Assembly (NCBI RefSeq): GCF_029639405.1
Contig: NZ_CP121274.1
Location: 1,302,001 to 1,366,000, forward strand
From: Microbacterium proteolyticum
GTDB taxonomy: Bacteria > Actinomycetota > Actinomycetes > Actinomycetales > Microbacteriaceae
Direction of reading: 5' to 3'
Length of the DNA: 64,000 nt
Shown in pieces: positions 1 to 8,532 of the stretch; position 1 is the stretch's first letter, and each line of letters begins with the position of its first letter. Position numbers and translations under genes: made by a program. The notes beneath the pieces were generated by a model that ran no database searches, was not told the DNA's origin, and worked only from the letters and a program-made list of their open reading frames with translations.

Positions 1-1
1 T

Positions 2-184
2 CGCGGCTTCGAGACCTACCGTTCCTGCGGGCAGGGGTTCTGCGGCTCCTGCGTCGTCGGTGTACGCGGGGGAATCCCCGATCACCGAGATGACTATCAG
101 TCGGACGCCCAGCACCGTTCGAACGCGATCATCAACGTGTGCGTCTCCCGCTCCCGCACCCCGGTCCTCGAACTCGACCTCTGA
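2..184 (+). CDS. C-terminal end of a [2Fe-2S] oxidoreductase (partial)
   Basis: The last 60 codons of a gene that begins left of the window, read in frame from base 2 to a TGA. The fragment has the plant-type [2Fe-2S] pattern C-x4-C-x2-C-x29-C (cysteines at fragment residues 9, 14, 17 and 47) and ends in TPVLELDL. That ending and the PDHRD segment are typical of the ferredoxin domain at the C-terminus of phthalate-dioxygenase-reductase (PDR/VanB) type flavin oxidoreductases, which pass electrons from NAD(P)H through FMN and the cluster to an oxygenase. The flavin and NAD domains lie outside the window, so the partner oxygenase is unknown. It converges on the next gene with only 3 bases between the stops. 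Confidence 0.8.
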   Translation, partial: RGFETYRSCGQGFCGSCVVGVRGGIPDHRDDYQSDAQHRSNAIINVCVSRSRTPVLELDL

Positions 185-187
185 GCG

Positions 188-787
188 TCAGGCGTTCATG
201 ACGGCCAGCATGACGGCCATGCCGGCGCCCATCAGGATGTAGCAGCCGTCGTGGAGGTCGCGCCCGCGCGAGCGGATGAGTCGCACCGCCCACCAGAGCG
301 CCGCGGCGGCGCTCAAGGCGATGAAGACGACGTTGAGGGCATCAGCCCAGCCGGGCGTGGCCATGAGCATCGACTCGTCGCCCCCGCCGTGATGATGCCC
401 GCCTTCCCCGGCATCCATGTCCATTCCGGCCATCAACAGGGGCATCGCCGCGAGCATCCAGATCATCGCCGCATTGAGAACGATGTGCGCCGCGGTCGAG
501 ATGCGATCCGATACCCGCTGCGTCGCCAGGGAGGGAATGAGGGCGAGCGCGAAGATCGCGAACACCGCGATCTGCGCCCACGTGGCGGCATCCACCACCG
601 AGACCCACACCATCACGATCATCGCCACGCTCATCACGAGGTGATTCGCGTCGACGATGGTGTGGTGCGCCAGGCCGTCGTGGGTCTCGTTTCGGGTGCG
701 GCGGTGGCGAACGAGGTCGACGATGCACCACAGTGCGGTGACGCTGAAGGTCGCCGTCAGGATCAGGTTCCACGGGGAAGAAAGCAC
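188..787 (-). CDS. DUF5134-like membrane protein, Met/His-rich
   Basis: A 199-residue membrane protein with five to six hydrophobic segments, resembling the actinobacterial DUF5134 family of unknown function. Between two helices (about residues 121-142) is a loop rich in Met, Asp and His (GMDMD, then HHH, then MLM), suggesting binding of a soft metal such as copper. The GTG start sits 15 bases from a TCTAC-N5-GTAGA-like operator shared with the divergent PepSY gene. No Shine-Dalgarno is evident, so the message may be leaderless or nearly so. Neighbourhood and shared operator suggest a role in copper handling (inference). Confidence 0.65.
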   Translation of the reverse strand: MLSSPWNLILTATFSVTALWCIVDLVRHRRTRNETHDGLAHHTIVDANHLVMSVAMIVMVWVSVVDAATWAQIAVFAIFALALIPSLATQRVSDRISTAAHIVLNAAMIWMLAAMPLLMAGMDMDAGEGGHHHGGGDESMLMATPGWADALNVVFIALSAAAALWWAVRLIRSRGRDLHDGCYILMGAGMAVMLAVMNA

Positions 788-802
788 GCGGTCAGTTTAT
801 TA

Positions 803-815
803 CTACACTTCGTAG
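803..815. promoter_or_regulatory. BlaI/CopY-type operator in a divergent promoter
   Basis: Inverted repeat CTAC-N5-GTAG between the divergent DUF5134 and PepSY genes. It matches the stronger copies near 8.25 and 12.31 kb (TCTAC-N5-GTAGA, spacer ending in C). On the minus strand it runs into TAGTAATAA, a plausible -10, so a bound repressor would block RNA polymerase. The likely binder is the BlaI/CopY-type repressor encoded at 3143-3511. Confidence 0.55.
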
Positions 816-843
816 AGATCGCACCTTCGACCCTGGAGTAGGC

Positions 844-2289
844 ATGACCACCACAGACACCGCGCCCTCGTCGTCGCCTGCGGAAGGCGAGCCGCCGCCT
901 CGTTCCGTCCCCGTTTCCCGGCGCCCCACCAATTGGTTCGGCGCATTCTGGCGCTGGCACTTCTACGGCTCGCTCATCGTCATCCCCGTCCTGTTCGCTC
1001 TGTCGGTGTCCGGCATGACCTACATGTTCCGGGCTCAGGTGGACGCCTGGACGCATCCGGGTGTCCTGACCGTGTCCGTGCCGGCGGGCGCCGAACGACT
1101 CCCGCTCTCGCAGCAGGAAGCGGCGGTCCGCACCGCCTTCCCGGATCGGGAGATCCTGTCGGTGACCGACAATTCCGGCGACCGTGCAACGGTCTTCGTC
1201 ACCGCGGTGGGTGAGGGCAGCAGGAACGTCTACGTCGATCCGTATGACGCGTCGATCACCGGTGATCTGCACATCGACGATCTCGTTTCGACCTGGGCGG
1301 AACGCGTCCACGGAGATCTGCTTCTGGGGGACGGCGAGGTCGGCGATCGCATCGTCGAGCTCGGTGCCAGCTGGGCGATCGTGCTCACCATCACCGGTTT
1401 CATCATCTTCTTCCTCGGCCGGCGGCCCAGAAAGATCGCGGTGGCGAAACGTGCCCGGGGAGCACGATTGAGGAGCTGGCACGGTCTCGTCGGGCTCCCG
1501 GTCGGGCTGGGAATCCTGATGCTCGTGGTTTCGGGCCTCCCTTGGACGGGTGTGTGGGGCTCCCTCGCCTCCTCCGTCGCATCCGGAACGGGAGACTCCC
1601 TCTGGGGTGATGACCCGGGCGCCGAGTCGACGGTGAAGGAGCAGATCGAAGCGAGCAACGGTTCATCGAGTCCGGCGGGGTGGGAGGTGGCTGACCTACC
1701 CACCGCGACCAGCACCGGCGCCGGCGCGTCGATCTCCATCGACGTCGCCACCGCCACCGCCCGCGCGGAGGGGGCGCCGGAACCGTATTTCGTCACCTAC
1801 CCCGAGGGGGAGACGGGCGTCTACAGCGTGTTCGGATACCAGTGGGCGAATAACGGCAACCCCGCGGAATCCGACGTCACGCTCCAGAAGACCGTGCACG
1901 TCGACCAGTACTCCGGCGAGGCGCTCGCGGTTTACAGCTACGACGATCTCTCCGTGCTGTCCAAGACCGTCGCGAATGGCATCGCCATCCACGAAGGTCG
2001 TCGCTTCGGGCCGATCAACACGATCCTCACGACACTGTTCTGCCTCGCCGTGCTCTTCATGTGCGTCTCCGCGCCGATCATGTGGTGGACACGTCGGGGC
2101 AACGCGTCGGGTCTCGCCGCACCGCGGGCCAGGCTGCCCCTGTTCGCGAACGTGATCCTGCTGGTCGCGGTCATCGGGCTCGGCATCTTCCTGCCGCTGT
2201 TCGGGTTGTCGTTGCTCGTCATCCTCGCGCTGGATCAACTGGTGATCCGCAGAATCCCCGCGGCGCGCAAGTTCTTCGGAACGGTCTAG
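844..2289 (+). CDS. PepSY-domain membrane protein (PiuB-like)
   Basis: A 481-residue PepSY-associated membrane protein. There is one membrane helix after a short N-terminal tail (about residues 41-62), a large extracytoplasmic part with PepSY-like segments, further helices in the middle and two helices near the C-terminus. Such proteins occur in iron- and copper-regulated loci and some are thought to be membrane reductases or metal-uptake accessories; the activity of this one is unknown. It shares an operator region with the divergent DUF5134 gene and converges on the M56 protease. A role in reducing or delivering metal is inference from context. Confidence 0.75.
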   Translation: MTTTDTAPSSSPAEGEPPPRSVPVSRRPTNWFGAFWRWHFYGSLIVIPVLFALSVSGMTYMFRAQVDAWTHPGVLTVSVPAGAERLPLSQQEAAVRTAFPDREILSVTDNSGDRATVFVTAVGEGSRNVYVDPYDASITGDLHIDDLVSTWAERVHGDLLLGDGEVGDRIVELGASWAIVLTITGFIIFFLGRRPRKIAVAKRARGARLRSWHGLVGLPVGLGILMLVVSGLPWTGVWGSLASSVASGTGDSLWGDDPGAESTVKEQIEASNGSSSPAGWEVADLPTATSTGAGASISIDVATATARAEGAPEPYFVTYPEGETGVYSVFGYQWANNGNPAESDVTLQKTVHVDQYSGEALAVYSYDDLSVLSKTVANGIAIHEGRRFGPINTILTTLFCLAVLFMCVSAPIMWWTRRGNASGLAAPRARLPLFANVILLVAVIGLGIFLPLFGLSLLVILALDQLVIRRIPAARKFFGTV

Positions 2290-2296
2290 TCGAGGG

Positions 2297-2328
2297 CGGG
2301 TGGGTGGGGTTCACGCCCTGCCCACCCG
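2297..2328. terminator. bidirectional hairpin terminator
   Basis: Perfect 8-bp stem CGGGTGGG / CCCACCCG with a 16-nt loop in the short gap between the convergent PepSY and M56 genes. There is no T-tract, as is common in high-GC actinobacteria. Confidence 0.5.
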
Positions 2329-3138
2329 TTACGACGTGTAGATCGCGGAAACGGGCGCCAGCCGCCGGGCCGGCGCCCATTTCTGCGCCGTGAGGCGATC
2401 CGCTCTCATCTCCATCGCGACGTCGCCCGTCCGCTCCGAAATGACCGCGAGCGCGTTCGCGAGATGGACCGCGCCCGCGCGACGGGCCGCGTCGTCGTCC
2501 GCGATCAATTCGACGAGCAGTCTTGTCGCGACGAGCAGGCGACGACCCGAGCGAAGAAACGGCACGCACGCGCGATAGAGCTCGGCCGCGCGGACGGCGA
2601 GGTAGTGATGGCCGCGCAGGTGAGCGCGCTCATGCGCGACGACGGCACGGAGCTGCGCGGGGGTGAGCGCCTCGCGAAGCCCCCGAGACACCACGACCGC
2701 TGCGTCGCGGCCGGGGAGGGCGCACGCGAAAAGCTCTTCGGTCTCGCACGTGAGCAGGAAGGCCCCTCGATCCAGACGTGCGCGGGAGTGCGGGATCGCC
2801 AGCACCGCTCCGTACGTCGTCGAGCCCGCGCCGGCCGTTTCGTCCGAACCCGCGGCGATGGTGACGACCACCGCTCCGACGGCGCCGAGCGCCGCCCACC
2901 CCGCCACCGTTTGAATGACTGCCGCAGTCTCTGATGCGATCGACGGCGCCGACAGGGCGAGACCGACGGAGATCACGACGGAGGCCGCGAGAGAGGCCAC
3001 CCCGAGCAGCAACGTCGCGTGCCACATCCCGAGTGCGGTACGCGGGTGGTGGATCTGCCACCGTCCGACCGTGAGAAGCCGCGCGCCTGTCCACCACGAG
3101 GCGAGCGCACCGAGCAGGCAGAGGCCGACGAGGACCAC
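2329..3138 (-). CDS. M56 family membrane metallopeptidase (BlaR1-like)
   Basis: A 269-residue membrane protein with about three N-terminal helices and a zinc-protease motif HERAH (about residues 169-173, in the context VVAHERAHLRG), followed by another hydrophobic stretch. M56 proteases paired with a BlaI-family repressor form signalling couples in which the membrane protease inactivates the repressor. The GTG start chosen lies 4 bases beyond the repressor stop, so the two form an operon. Compared with BlaR1 it has no penicillin-binding sensor domain, so the signal is not a beta-lactam; given the surrounding copper genes it may be a metal (inference). Confidence 0.75.
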   Translation of the reverse strand: MVLVGLCLLGALASWWTGARLLTVGRWQIHHPRTALGMWHATLLLGVASLAASVVISVGLALSAPSIASETAAVIQTVAGWAALGAVGAVVVTIAAGSDETAGAGSTTYGAVLAIPHSRARLDRGAFLLTCETEELFACALPGRDAAVVVSRGLREALTPAQLRAVVAHERAHLRGHHYLAVRAAELYRACVPFLRSGRRLLVATRLLVELIADDDAARRAGAVHLANALAVISERTGDVAMEMRADRLTAQKWAPARRLAPVSAIYTS

Positions 3139-3142
3139 GGCG

Positions 3143-3511
3143 TCAGCTTCGGCGATCGAGGGCCGAGCGCAGCATCTCCACCTCGTCGGTGGACAGGTCG
3201 CCCGCGAACTGCAACAGCGCCGCTCGCCTGTCATCACTCCCGCCGAGGGCGGCACGCATGGATTTGCTGGCACTCTCGGCAGCCGAGGAAGTCGGGCTGA
3301 ATCGCATCCGTCGGGGGGATTCAGCGTGGCGCGCGACCTCGCCCTTGTCCACGAGTCGATCGAGTGCCGTCAGGATCGTCGTATACGCCGGACGCGGCGC
3401 GGAGAACTCTTCCTGCACGTCGGCCGCGCTCACCGGCTGGGGGTGGCGTCGGAGAATGGCGAGGACCTCGCTCTCGAGTTCGCCTCGGCCCCTGCTGCGA
3501 ATTCCACTCAT
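3143..3511 (-). CDS. BlaI/MecI/CopY-family transcriptional repressor
   Basis: A 122-residue winged-helix regulator with the BlaI/CopY layout: a DNA-binding domain in the first 75 residues and a helical dimerisation tail. ATG is chosen because AAGGAGG precedes it by 5 bases; an in-frame start farther upstream would add poorly conserved residues. It is the first gene of a repressor-protease pair and is divergent from the copZ-copD-copA operon. CopY regulators of this family release DNA on copper; the cysteine hook of classic CopY is not visible here, so signalling probably goes through the M56 protease. Likely targets are the CTAC-N5-GTAG sites of this region. Confidence 0.8.
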   Translation of the reverse strand: MSGIRSRGRGELESEVLAILRRHPQPVSAADVQEEFSAPRPAYTTILTALDRLVDKGEVARHAESPRRMRFSPTSSAAESASKSMRAALGGSDDRRAALLQFAGDLSTDEVEMLRSALDRRS

Positions 3512-3571
3512 CCCGGCCTCCTTCCGACATGCTACGTCCCTCCCCGACTTCCGTGCTCCAGGGTCGACCTT

Positions 3572-3588
3572 GAACGACATGACGTAGA
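3572..3588. promoter_or_regulatory. degenerate BlaI/CopY half-site
   Basis: The gap between the divergent repressor and copZ contains one good half-site, GTAGAG. The other half, five bases away, is poorly conserved (3 of 6 positions). It could allow weak autoregulation and control of copZ, but is much less certain than the copies at 803, 8246 and 12308. Confidence 0.3.
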
Positions 3589-3617
3589 GTTAACAGGGTT
3601 CCGATGAACGGTGAGGT

Positions 3618-3827
3618 GTGACAGTGCAGACGGAGATCGTCATCGAGGGGATGACCTGTGAGCACTGCGAGCACGCGGTGGGACAGGCGCTGACAGCTGT
3701 CGGCGGTATCACCTCCGTGTCTGTCGATGCGGAAGCCGGCATCGCCGTGATGGAGCACGAGGGTCCCCTCGCTGCGGATGCCGTTGCTGCGGCCGTCGCA
3801 GAGGCGGGTTACAGCGTCGGCGAGTGA
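3618..3827 (+). CDS. copZ: CopZ-like copper chaperone
   Basis: A 69-residue heavy-metal-associated (HMA) domain protein with the copper-binding motif MTCEHC (Cys14 and Cys17). Proteins of this size carry Cu(I) in the cytoplasm to the copper ATPase or to a sensor. The GTG start is followed by a full HMA fold with no extension. Its stop overlaps the start of the next gene by 4 bases (GTGA), so copZ, copD-ctaG and copA are translationally coupled. The gene diverges from the BlaI/CopY-type repressor. Confidence 0.9.
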   Translation: MTVQTEIVIEGMTCEHCEHAVGQALTAVGGITSVSVDAEAGIAVMEHEGPLAADAVAAAVAEAGYSVGE

Positions 3828-5878
3828 GTACGACGTCGACGGAGCTCGCCGGATACACGGAGCGTCGCATCCGCAGGTCGCCCGGGGTGATCGCCGTGAT
3901 CGCCGTGGTCACCCTCCTGCTCGCCGTCGCGGTGCCCGTCGGGTTCACGGTCGGGTGGGGGGACACCGGGTACCGGATGCTGTCCCGCGGATACCCGGGT
4001 GAGCTCACCGCGATCCTGTCCGCGTCCTTGAGGATCATCGTGGACCTGGCGTGGTGGACGGTCGCGGGCTGTCTCGTCTCGGTGCTGGGCGTGCTCGCCG
4101 CGCCACGGAAGACCTCCGTGTCGGTCGATGCGAGTCTCGAACTCCGTGTCCTGCGAGCGGCGCTCCTCGTGTGGATGCTGGCTGCGGCCGCGTTGGTGCC
4201 TGTCGACGCGGCCGACGCGAACGGCCTGGGGATCGATCGGCTCGCGGAGCCGGGAGCGCTGAGCTACCTCGTCGAAGCGGCGTACCTGCCCAAGGCCTGG
4301 CTCTTCGTGTTCTTCGCCGTGATGGTGGCCGCCGTGATCTCCTACGTGGCCGATCGATGGGCGACGCTCCTGCCCGTCGCGCTCCTCGCGTCGCTCTCGG
4401 CCCTCGCACCGGTTCTCGTGCATCAGGTGCAGGTGGGGGCGGATCACGATTTCGGCTCGGATGCCGCGATCTTCCAGACCCTCGCATCCGCGGTGCTCTT
4501 CGGCACCGTCCTGATGCTCTTCGTCCGCCTCGTCAGCGGTCGTCTGCTGCGACCCGTCGCCCTGCACCGTGCCCGATGGGTGTGCACGGTCAGCTGGTTC
4601 GTCGTCGTCCTCTCGGATGCCGTCCTCGGCGTGTTCAAGCTGTCCGGCCCGCTCGAGGGCAACGCCACCGTGGCGCTGCTCGCGATCCGCGTCGGCATCC
4701 TCGCCCTCGTCGGCGTGTTCCTCGCCTCCTGGTGGATCGTGCGGCGCCGCCTCACCGACCGTCGGATCTTCGTCGGCGGCAGCGTGCTGGTGGTGCTCGG
4801 GGCGGCGTTCTTCGGCCTCTCCGTCGCGATGACACGCGTGCCGCCGCCGCAGTACTTCGTCGTGACCAACACCTCGCAGATCTTCTTCGGCTACGACATC
4901 ACGGAGATCGCCCCGACGATGGAGGTTCTGGTCACGCACTGGCGACCGAACATCCTCTTCCTCGTCCTCTCCGTCGCGGCCATCGCCGTATACGTGTCGG
5001 CCGTGGTGAGACTGCGCCGACGGGGGGATCGCTGGCCGGCCGGTCGGATCGTGGCCTGGATCCTCGGGTGGCTCGTTGTCATCATCGCCACGAGCTCCGC
5101 GATGGGGCAGTACGCCGGAGCGCAGTTCGGCACGCACATGATCGTGCACATGAGCCTGAACATGCTGGCTCCCGTGCTCCTCGTGCTCGGCGGCGTCGTC
5201 ACCCTCCTCCTCCGAGCGACGGTCTCCCACTCCAGGAATCAGCCGGCCGGTCCGCACGAGTGGATCACCGCCGTGCTGCACTGGCCGGGCACGCGCTTCA
5301 TCTACAACCCGATCATCGTCTTCATCGTCTACATCGGTTCGTACTACGGCCTCTACCTCACGCCGCTGTTCGAGAACATCATGAGGTACCACTGGGCGCA
5401 CCAGGCGATGAACGTGCACTTCCTGGTCGTGGGATACCTCTTCTACGGTCTCGTCATCGGCGTGGACCGCCCTCCGCGTCCGCTCCCGCCGATCGGCAAG
5501 CTGGGGTTCGTTCTCGCCGCGATGCCCTTCCACGCGTTCTTCGGTGTCATTCTGATGACCGCTCCCACCCCGCTCGCCGAGAACTTCTACCGCACCCTCG
5601 ACTTCCCCTGGATGGGAGACCTCATGGTGCAGCAGTATCTCGGCGGCGGTGTCGCCTGGGCAGGCGGGGAGCTACCGCTTCTGATCGTCGTCATCGCCCT
5701 CGGCATCCAATGGGCGCGGCAGGATCACCGTGAAGCGACGCGCAAGGACCGGCACCTGGACACCGGCGTCGACGACGAATTCGACGCGTACAACCGGATG
5801 CTGACCGAACTCGCAGAACGCTCGCAGCGACAGGCGGGCCCCTCTCTCGCCCCACCGCCCCCGAAGGAGAGCCGATGA
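3824..5878 (+). CDS. CopD/CtaG fusion copper membrane protein
   Basis: A 684-residue polytopic membrane protein. The N-terminal half matches CopD-type copper-resistance/import proteins; the C-terminal half (about residues 370-640) matches CtaG of caa3-type cytochrome c oxidase assembly, with conserved His-containing segments such as HMIVHM and HWAHQAMNVH. Fused CopD-CtaG proteins are common in actinobacteria and are thought to move copper across or within the membrane for cuproenzyme assembly. It overlaps copZ upstream and copA downstream by 4 bases each, giving one tight operon. Confidence 0.85.
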   Translation: MSTTSTELAGYTERRIRRSPGVIAVIAVVTLLLAVAVPVGFTVGWGDTGYRMLSRGYPGELTAILSASLRIIVDLAWWTVAGCLVSVLGVLAAPRKTSVSVDASLELRVLRAALLVWMLAAAALVPVDAADANGLGIDRLAEPGALSYLVEAAYLPKAWLFVFFAVMVAAVISYVADRWATLLPVALLASLSALAPVLVHQVQVGADHDFGSDAAIFQTLASAVLFGTVLMLFVRLVSGRLLRPVALHRARWVCTVSWFVVVLSDAVLGVFKLSGPLEGNATVALLAIRVGILALVGVFLASWWIVRRRLTDRRIFVGGSVLVVLGAAFFGLSVAMTRVPPPQYFVVTNTSQIFFGYDITEIAPTMEVLVTHWRPNILFLVLSVAAIAVYVSAVVRLRRRGDRWPAGRIVAWILGWLVVIIATSSAMGQYAGAQFGTHMIVHMSLNMLAPVLLVLGGVVTLLLRATVSHSRNQPAGPHEWITAVLHWPGTRFIYNPIIVFIVYIGSYYGLYLTPLFENIMRYHWAHQAMNVHFLVVGYLFYGLVIGVDRPPRPLPPIGKLGFVLAAMPFHAFFGVILMTAPTPLAENFYRTLDFPWMGDLMVQQYLGGGVAWAGGELPLLIVVIALGIQWARQDHREATRKDRHLDTGVDDEFDAYNRMLTELAERSQRQAGPSLAPPPPKESR

Positions 5879-8154
5879 GCACCTCCGTTCCTCCCGTCAC
5901 CGAGGCGCCGACCGCCGTCGAACTCAACATCTCGGGGATGAGCTGCGCCGCGTGCGCGGGACGCGTCGAACGTGCCCTCAACCGCATCGACGGCGCCGAC
6001 GCCGTCGTCAACTACGCCACCGAGCGCGCCGTCGTGACCGGCTTGCAGCCCTCTCGCTTCGATGAGGCGGTCGCTGTAGTCCGGAAGGCCGGCTACGGGG
6101 CGGAGGTGCGCGTCGACGCCTCCGACGAGTGGACCAAGCGCAGCAACGAGAACCGGATCACCGGCCTGCGCCGTCGGCTCATCGTCGCGGCTCTTCTCAC
6201 GATCCCCCTCATGGACCTCACGCTCATCCTCGCCCTCGTGCCGGGATGGCGCTTCCCGAACTGGGAGCTGGTGTGCGTCGCCTTGGCGCTGCCCATCGTC
6301 ACGTGGGCCGCCTGGCCGTTCCACCGGGCGACTCTGCGAAACCTCCGTCACGGTGCCGTGAGTATGGACACCCTCGTCTCGCTCGGCATCGCCGCGTCGT
6401 TCGGATGGGCCCTGGTGACCGTCCTGTTCGGGTCGGAATCGGCCGGCTACTGGATCGGGTACGGCCCGACGCCGCCGGGGGCGAACGCCATCTATCTCGA
6501 TGTGGCCGCGGGCATGACCACGTTCCAGCTCGCGGGGAGGTACTTCGAAGCGCGATCCCGTCGGAAGGCGGGCGACGTGCTCGATGCGCTCGCCGCGCTG
6601 GCGCCCGCGACGGCGCGGGTCCGTCGCGACGGACGGGATTCCGTCGTGGCGATCTCGGACGTCCGCTCCGGCGACACCGTCGTCGTCCTCCCGGGCGAGA
6701 CCATTCCCGTCGACGCCCTCGTCGTGGACGGGTGGGCTGCCGTGGACACCAGCCCGATGACGGGTGAGCCGGTACCCCGCGAGATGGGACCGGGTGCGAC
6801 TGTCATGGCGGGCACGATCAACACGAACGGCAGTCTCGTCCTCTCCGTCACCGCGGTGGGGCCGCGCACGCAGCTGGCGCAGCTGGCGGCTCTCGCCGAG
6901 CGGGCCCAGGAGTCGAAGGCTCGCATCCAGTCGCTCGTAGACCGGATCGTCCAGTGGTTCGTTCCCGTGATCGTCGTCCTCGCTGTCCTCGTCACGATGG
7001 GATGGCTGCTCTCCGGCGCGCAACCCGCTCACGCGATCTCGATCGGGGTCGCCGTGCTGATCATCGCGTGCCCGTGCGCCCTGGGACTCGCTACGCCGAC
7101 CGCTCTCATGGTCGGGGTGGGGAGGGGTGCGCAGCTGGGCGTGCTGATCAAGGGTCAGGGTGCGCTGGAGGCGTCCGGTCGTGTCGACACGGTCGTCCTC
7201 GACAAGACCGGCACGCTCACCGAGGGCGTGATGCGCGTCGTCGACGCGGTGACCCGCGAAGACGTCCCCTTGCACGTCGTTCTGGCGATGACGGGAGCTC
7301 TCGAAGAGAGCTCCACCCACCCCGTCGGCGCAGCCCTGGTCGGCTACGCGAGAACCTCCGTGGCCGACTTCCCCTCCGTCACCGGCTTCCGGGTGCTTCC
7401 CGGACTCGGCGTACAGGGCAAGATCGACGGCGACGTGGTCGCCGTCGGAGGTCCGCGCCTCATCGCGCACTTCGACGCGGCCATCGCGGGGCGATTGCGA
7501 GAGGCCGTCGATGACGCGCGGGCGAAGGGCGCCTCTCTGATCGTGTCGATCAGGGAGGGGGAGGTGCTGGCGGTGTTCTCGCTGGAGGACCAGGTCAAGA
7601 AGACCGCCGCTTCCGCGATCGCCGCCATCGCCGCGCGCGGGATGCGCACCATCCTCCTCACGGGCGACGACGCCGCCGCCGCCGAGCGGGTGGCGACGCA
7701 CGTCGGCATCGCCGACGTGCAGGCGGAGAAGACACCGGTCGAGAAGGCCGCCTTCATCGCGTCGCTGCACGAGGCCGGACACCGCGTCGCGATGGTCGGC
7801 GACGGGATCAATGACGCCGCCGCGCTCGCGACAGCCGACCTGGGCATGGCGGTCGTCTCCGGCACGGACGTGGCGTTGAAGTCGGCCGACATCATCCTCG
7901 TTCGGGATGACCTCACCGTCGTCGCAGACGCCATCGGCCTCTCCCGGCGCACGCTGCGGACGATCCGCGGAAATCTCGTCTGGGCGTTCGGGTACAACGT
8001 CGCAGCAATACCGCTGGCGGCCGCCGGTCTGCTCAACCCTCTGGTCGCCGCAGCGGCGATGGCGCTGTCGTCGGTCTTCGTCGTCTGGAACAGTCTGCGG
8101 CTCAGGAACTTCGCGGCGCACCGGCCCGAGGTGGTCGAGGCGGACGTCCTCTGA
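5875..8154 (+). CDS. copA: copper-translocating P-type ATPase CopA
   Basis: A 759-residue P1B-type ATPase. One N-terminal HMA domain carries GMSCAAC (Cys24 and Cys27), followed by eight membrane segments, the intramembrane CPC motif (Cys399-Pro-Cys401), the phosphorylation motif DKTGT (Asp443) and the GDGIND hinge. CPC plus the Cu-type HMA identify a Cu(I) exporter that uses ATP to pump copper out of the cytoplasm. It is the last gene of the copZ operon and starts inside the preceding stop (ATGA). No truncation or missing motif is apparent. Confidence 0.93.
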   Translation: MSTSVPPVTEAPTAVELNISGMSCAACAGRVERALNRIDGADAVVNYATERAVVTGLQPSRFDEAVAVVRKAGYGAEVRVDASDEWTKRSNENRITGLRRRLIVAALLTIPLMDLTLILALVPGWRFPNWELVCVALALPIVTWAAWPFHRATLRNLRHGAVSMDTLVSLGIAASFGWALVTVLFGSESAGYWIGYGPTPPGANAIYLDVAAGMTTFQLAGRYFEARSRRKAGDVLDALAALAPATARVRRDGRDSVVAISDVRSGDTVVVLPGETIPVDALVVDGWAAVDTSPMTGEPVPREMGPGATVMAGTINTNGSLVLSVTAVGPRTQLAQLAALAERAQESKARIQSLVDRIVQWFVPVIVVLAVLVTMGWLLSGAQPAHAISIGVAVLIIACPCALGLATPTALMVGVGRGAQLGVLIKGQGALEASGRVDTVVLDKTGTLTEGVMRVVDAVTREDVPLHVVLAMTGALEESSTHPVGAALVGYARTSVADFPSVTGFRVLPGLGVQGKIDGDVVAVGGPRLIAHFDAAIAGRLREAVDDARAKGASLIVSIREGEVLAVFSLEDQVKKTAASAIAAIAARGMRTILLTGDDAAAAERVATHVGIADVQAEKTPVEKAAFIASLHEAGHRVAMVGDGINDAAALATADLGMAVVSGTDVALKSADIILVRDDLTVVADAIGLSRRTLRTIRGNLVWAFGYNVAAIPLAAAGLLNPLVAAAAMALSSVFVVWNSLRLRNFAAHRPEVVEADVL

Positions 8155-8158
8155 GCGT

Positions 8159-8221
8159 CCGGGCGCGGTTTCGTCGTCGCCCGGGTGCGCCGAAGGCGGG
8201 CTCGGTGACGACCTGCCCGCC
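8159..8221. terminator. two consecutive hairpins after copA
   Basis: Stem CCGGGCG / CGCCCGG (8159-8184) and then GGCGGGC / GCCCGCC (8195-8221), just past the copA stop. These GC-rich hairpins without a T-tract are likely to end copA transcription. Confidence 0.45.
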
Positions 8222-8245
8222 CTCGGTTATGAAGTTGTGCCTTTA

Positions 8246-8262
8246 CTCTACAACACGTAGAG
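8246..8262. promoter_or_regulatory. perfect BlaI/CopY-type operator without an obvious gene
   Basis: CTCTAC-AACAC-GTAGAG, the best operator copy in the window, with 6-bp perfect arms. It lies between the 3' ends of copA and of a minus-strand small gene, so no recognised gene starts next to it. On the minus strand it continues into TAGAGTAAA, mirroring the -10-like TAGAATAA of the importer promoter, so a short antisense or non-coding RNA toward the copA 3' end is possible. Confidence 0.5.
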
Positions 8263-8288
8263 AAAAGGTTCCGGGGTTCGGCGCGATC

Positions 8289-8465
8289 TCATCGGAGCGA
8301 GACCCAGGCGGCGAAGCAGACGAGGGAAGCCGCGACCAAGGCACCGGACACGACCAGCCAGCGACGAGACGTGGCGGATGGCTGCCCCCGGACGAGCGCG
8401 ATACCGGCGATGATCGCGCCGGCAAGGGCGAGCAGGAGTCCGAGGAGGCCGGTGGCTAGCGCCAT
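8289..8465 (-). CDS. small two-helix membrane protein
   Basis: A 58-residue protein starting at an ATG, with two hydrophobic helices (about residues 4-25 and 37-55) separated by a basic turn. No family recognised. It lies 67 bases beyond the isonitrile-hydratase-like gene on the same strand, so it could be the last gene of the importer operon. An upstream in-frame start would add 20 Arg/Pro-rich residues that look non-coding. Function unknown. Confidence 0.5.
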   Translation of the reverse strand: MALATGLLGLLLALAGAIIAGIALVRGQPSATSRRWLVVSGALVAASLVCFAAWVSLR

Positions 8466-8532
8466 GTCCGTGGGGTTCTCTCTCGGACGTGGGCGTCCGC
8501 GAGGGCGCGATCCTCGCGGCAGCATGACTCGC

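Noticed and set aside
5725..8121. 798-codon open frame opposite copA
   Set aside because: copA has all P-type ATPase motifs on the other strand. The antisense product is low-complexity Arg/Asp/Gly sequence.
8205..8459. 84-codon plus-strand frame starting near the orphan operator
   Set aside because: Lies opposite the small two-helix membrane gene, is Gly/Asp/Arg-rich and has no ribosome binding site.
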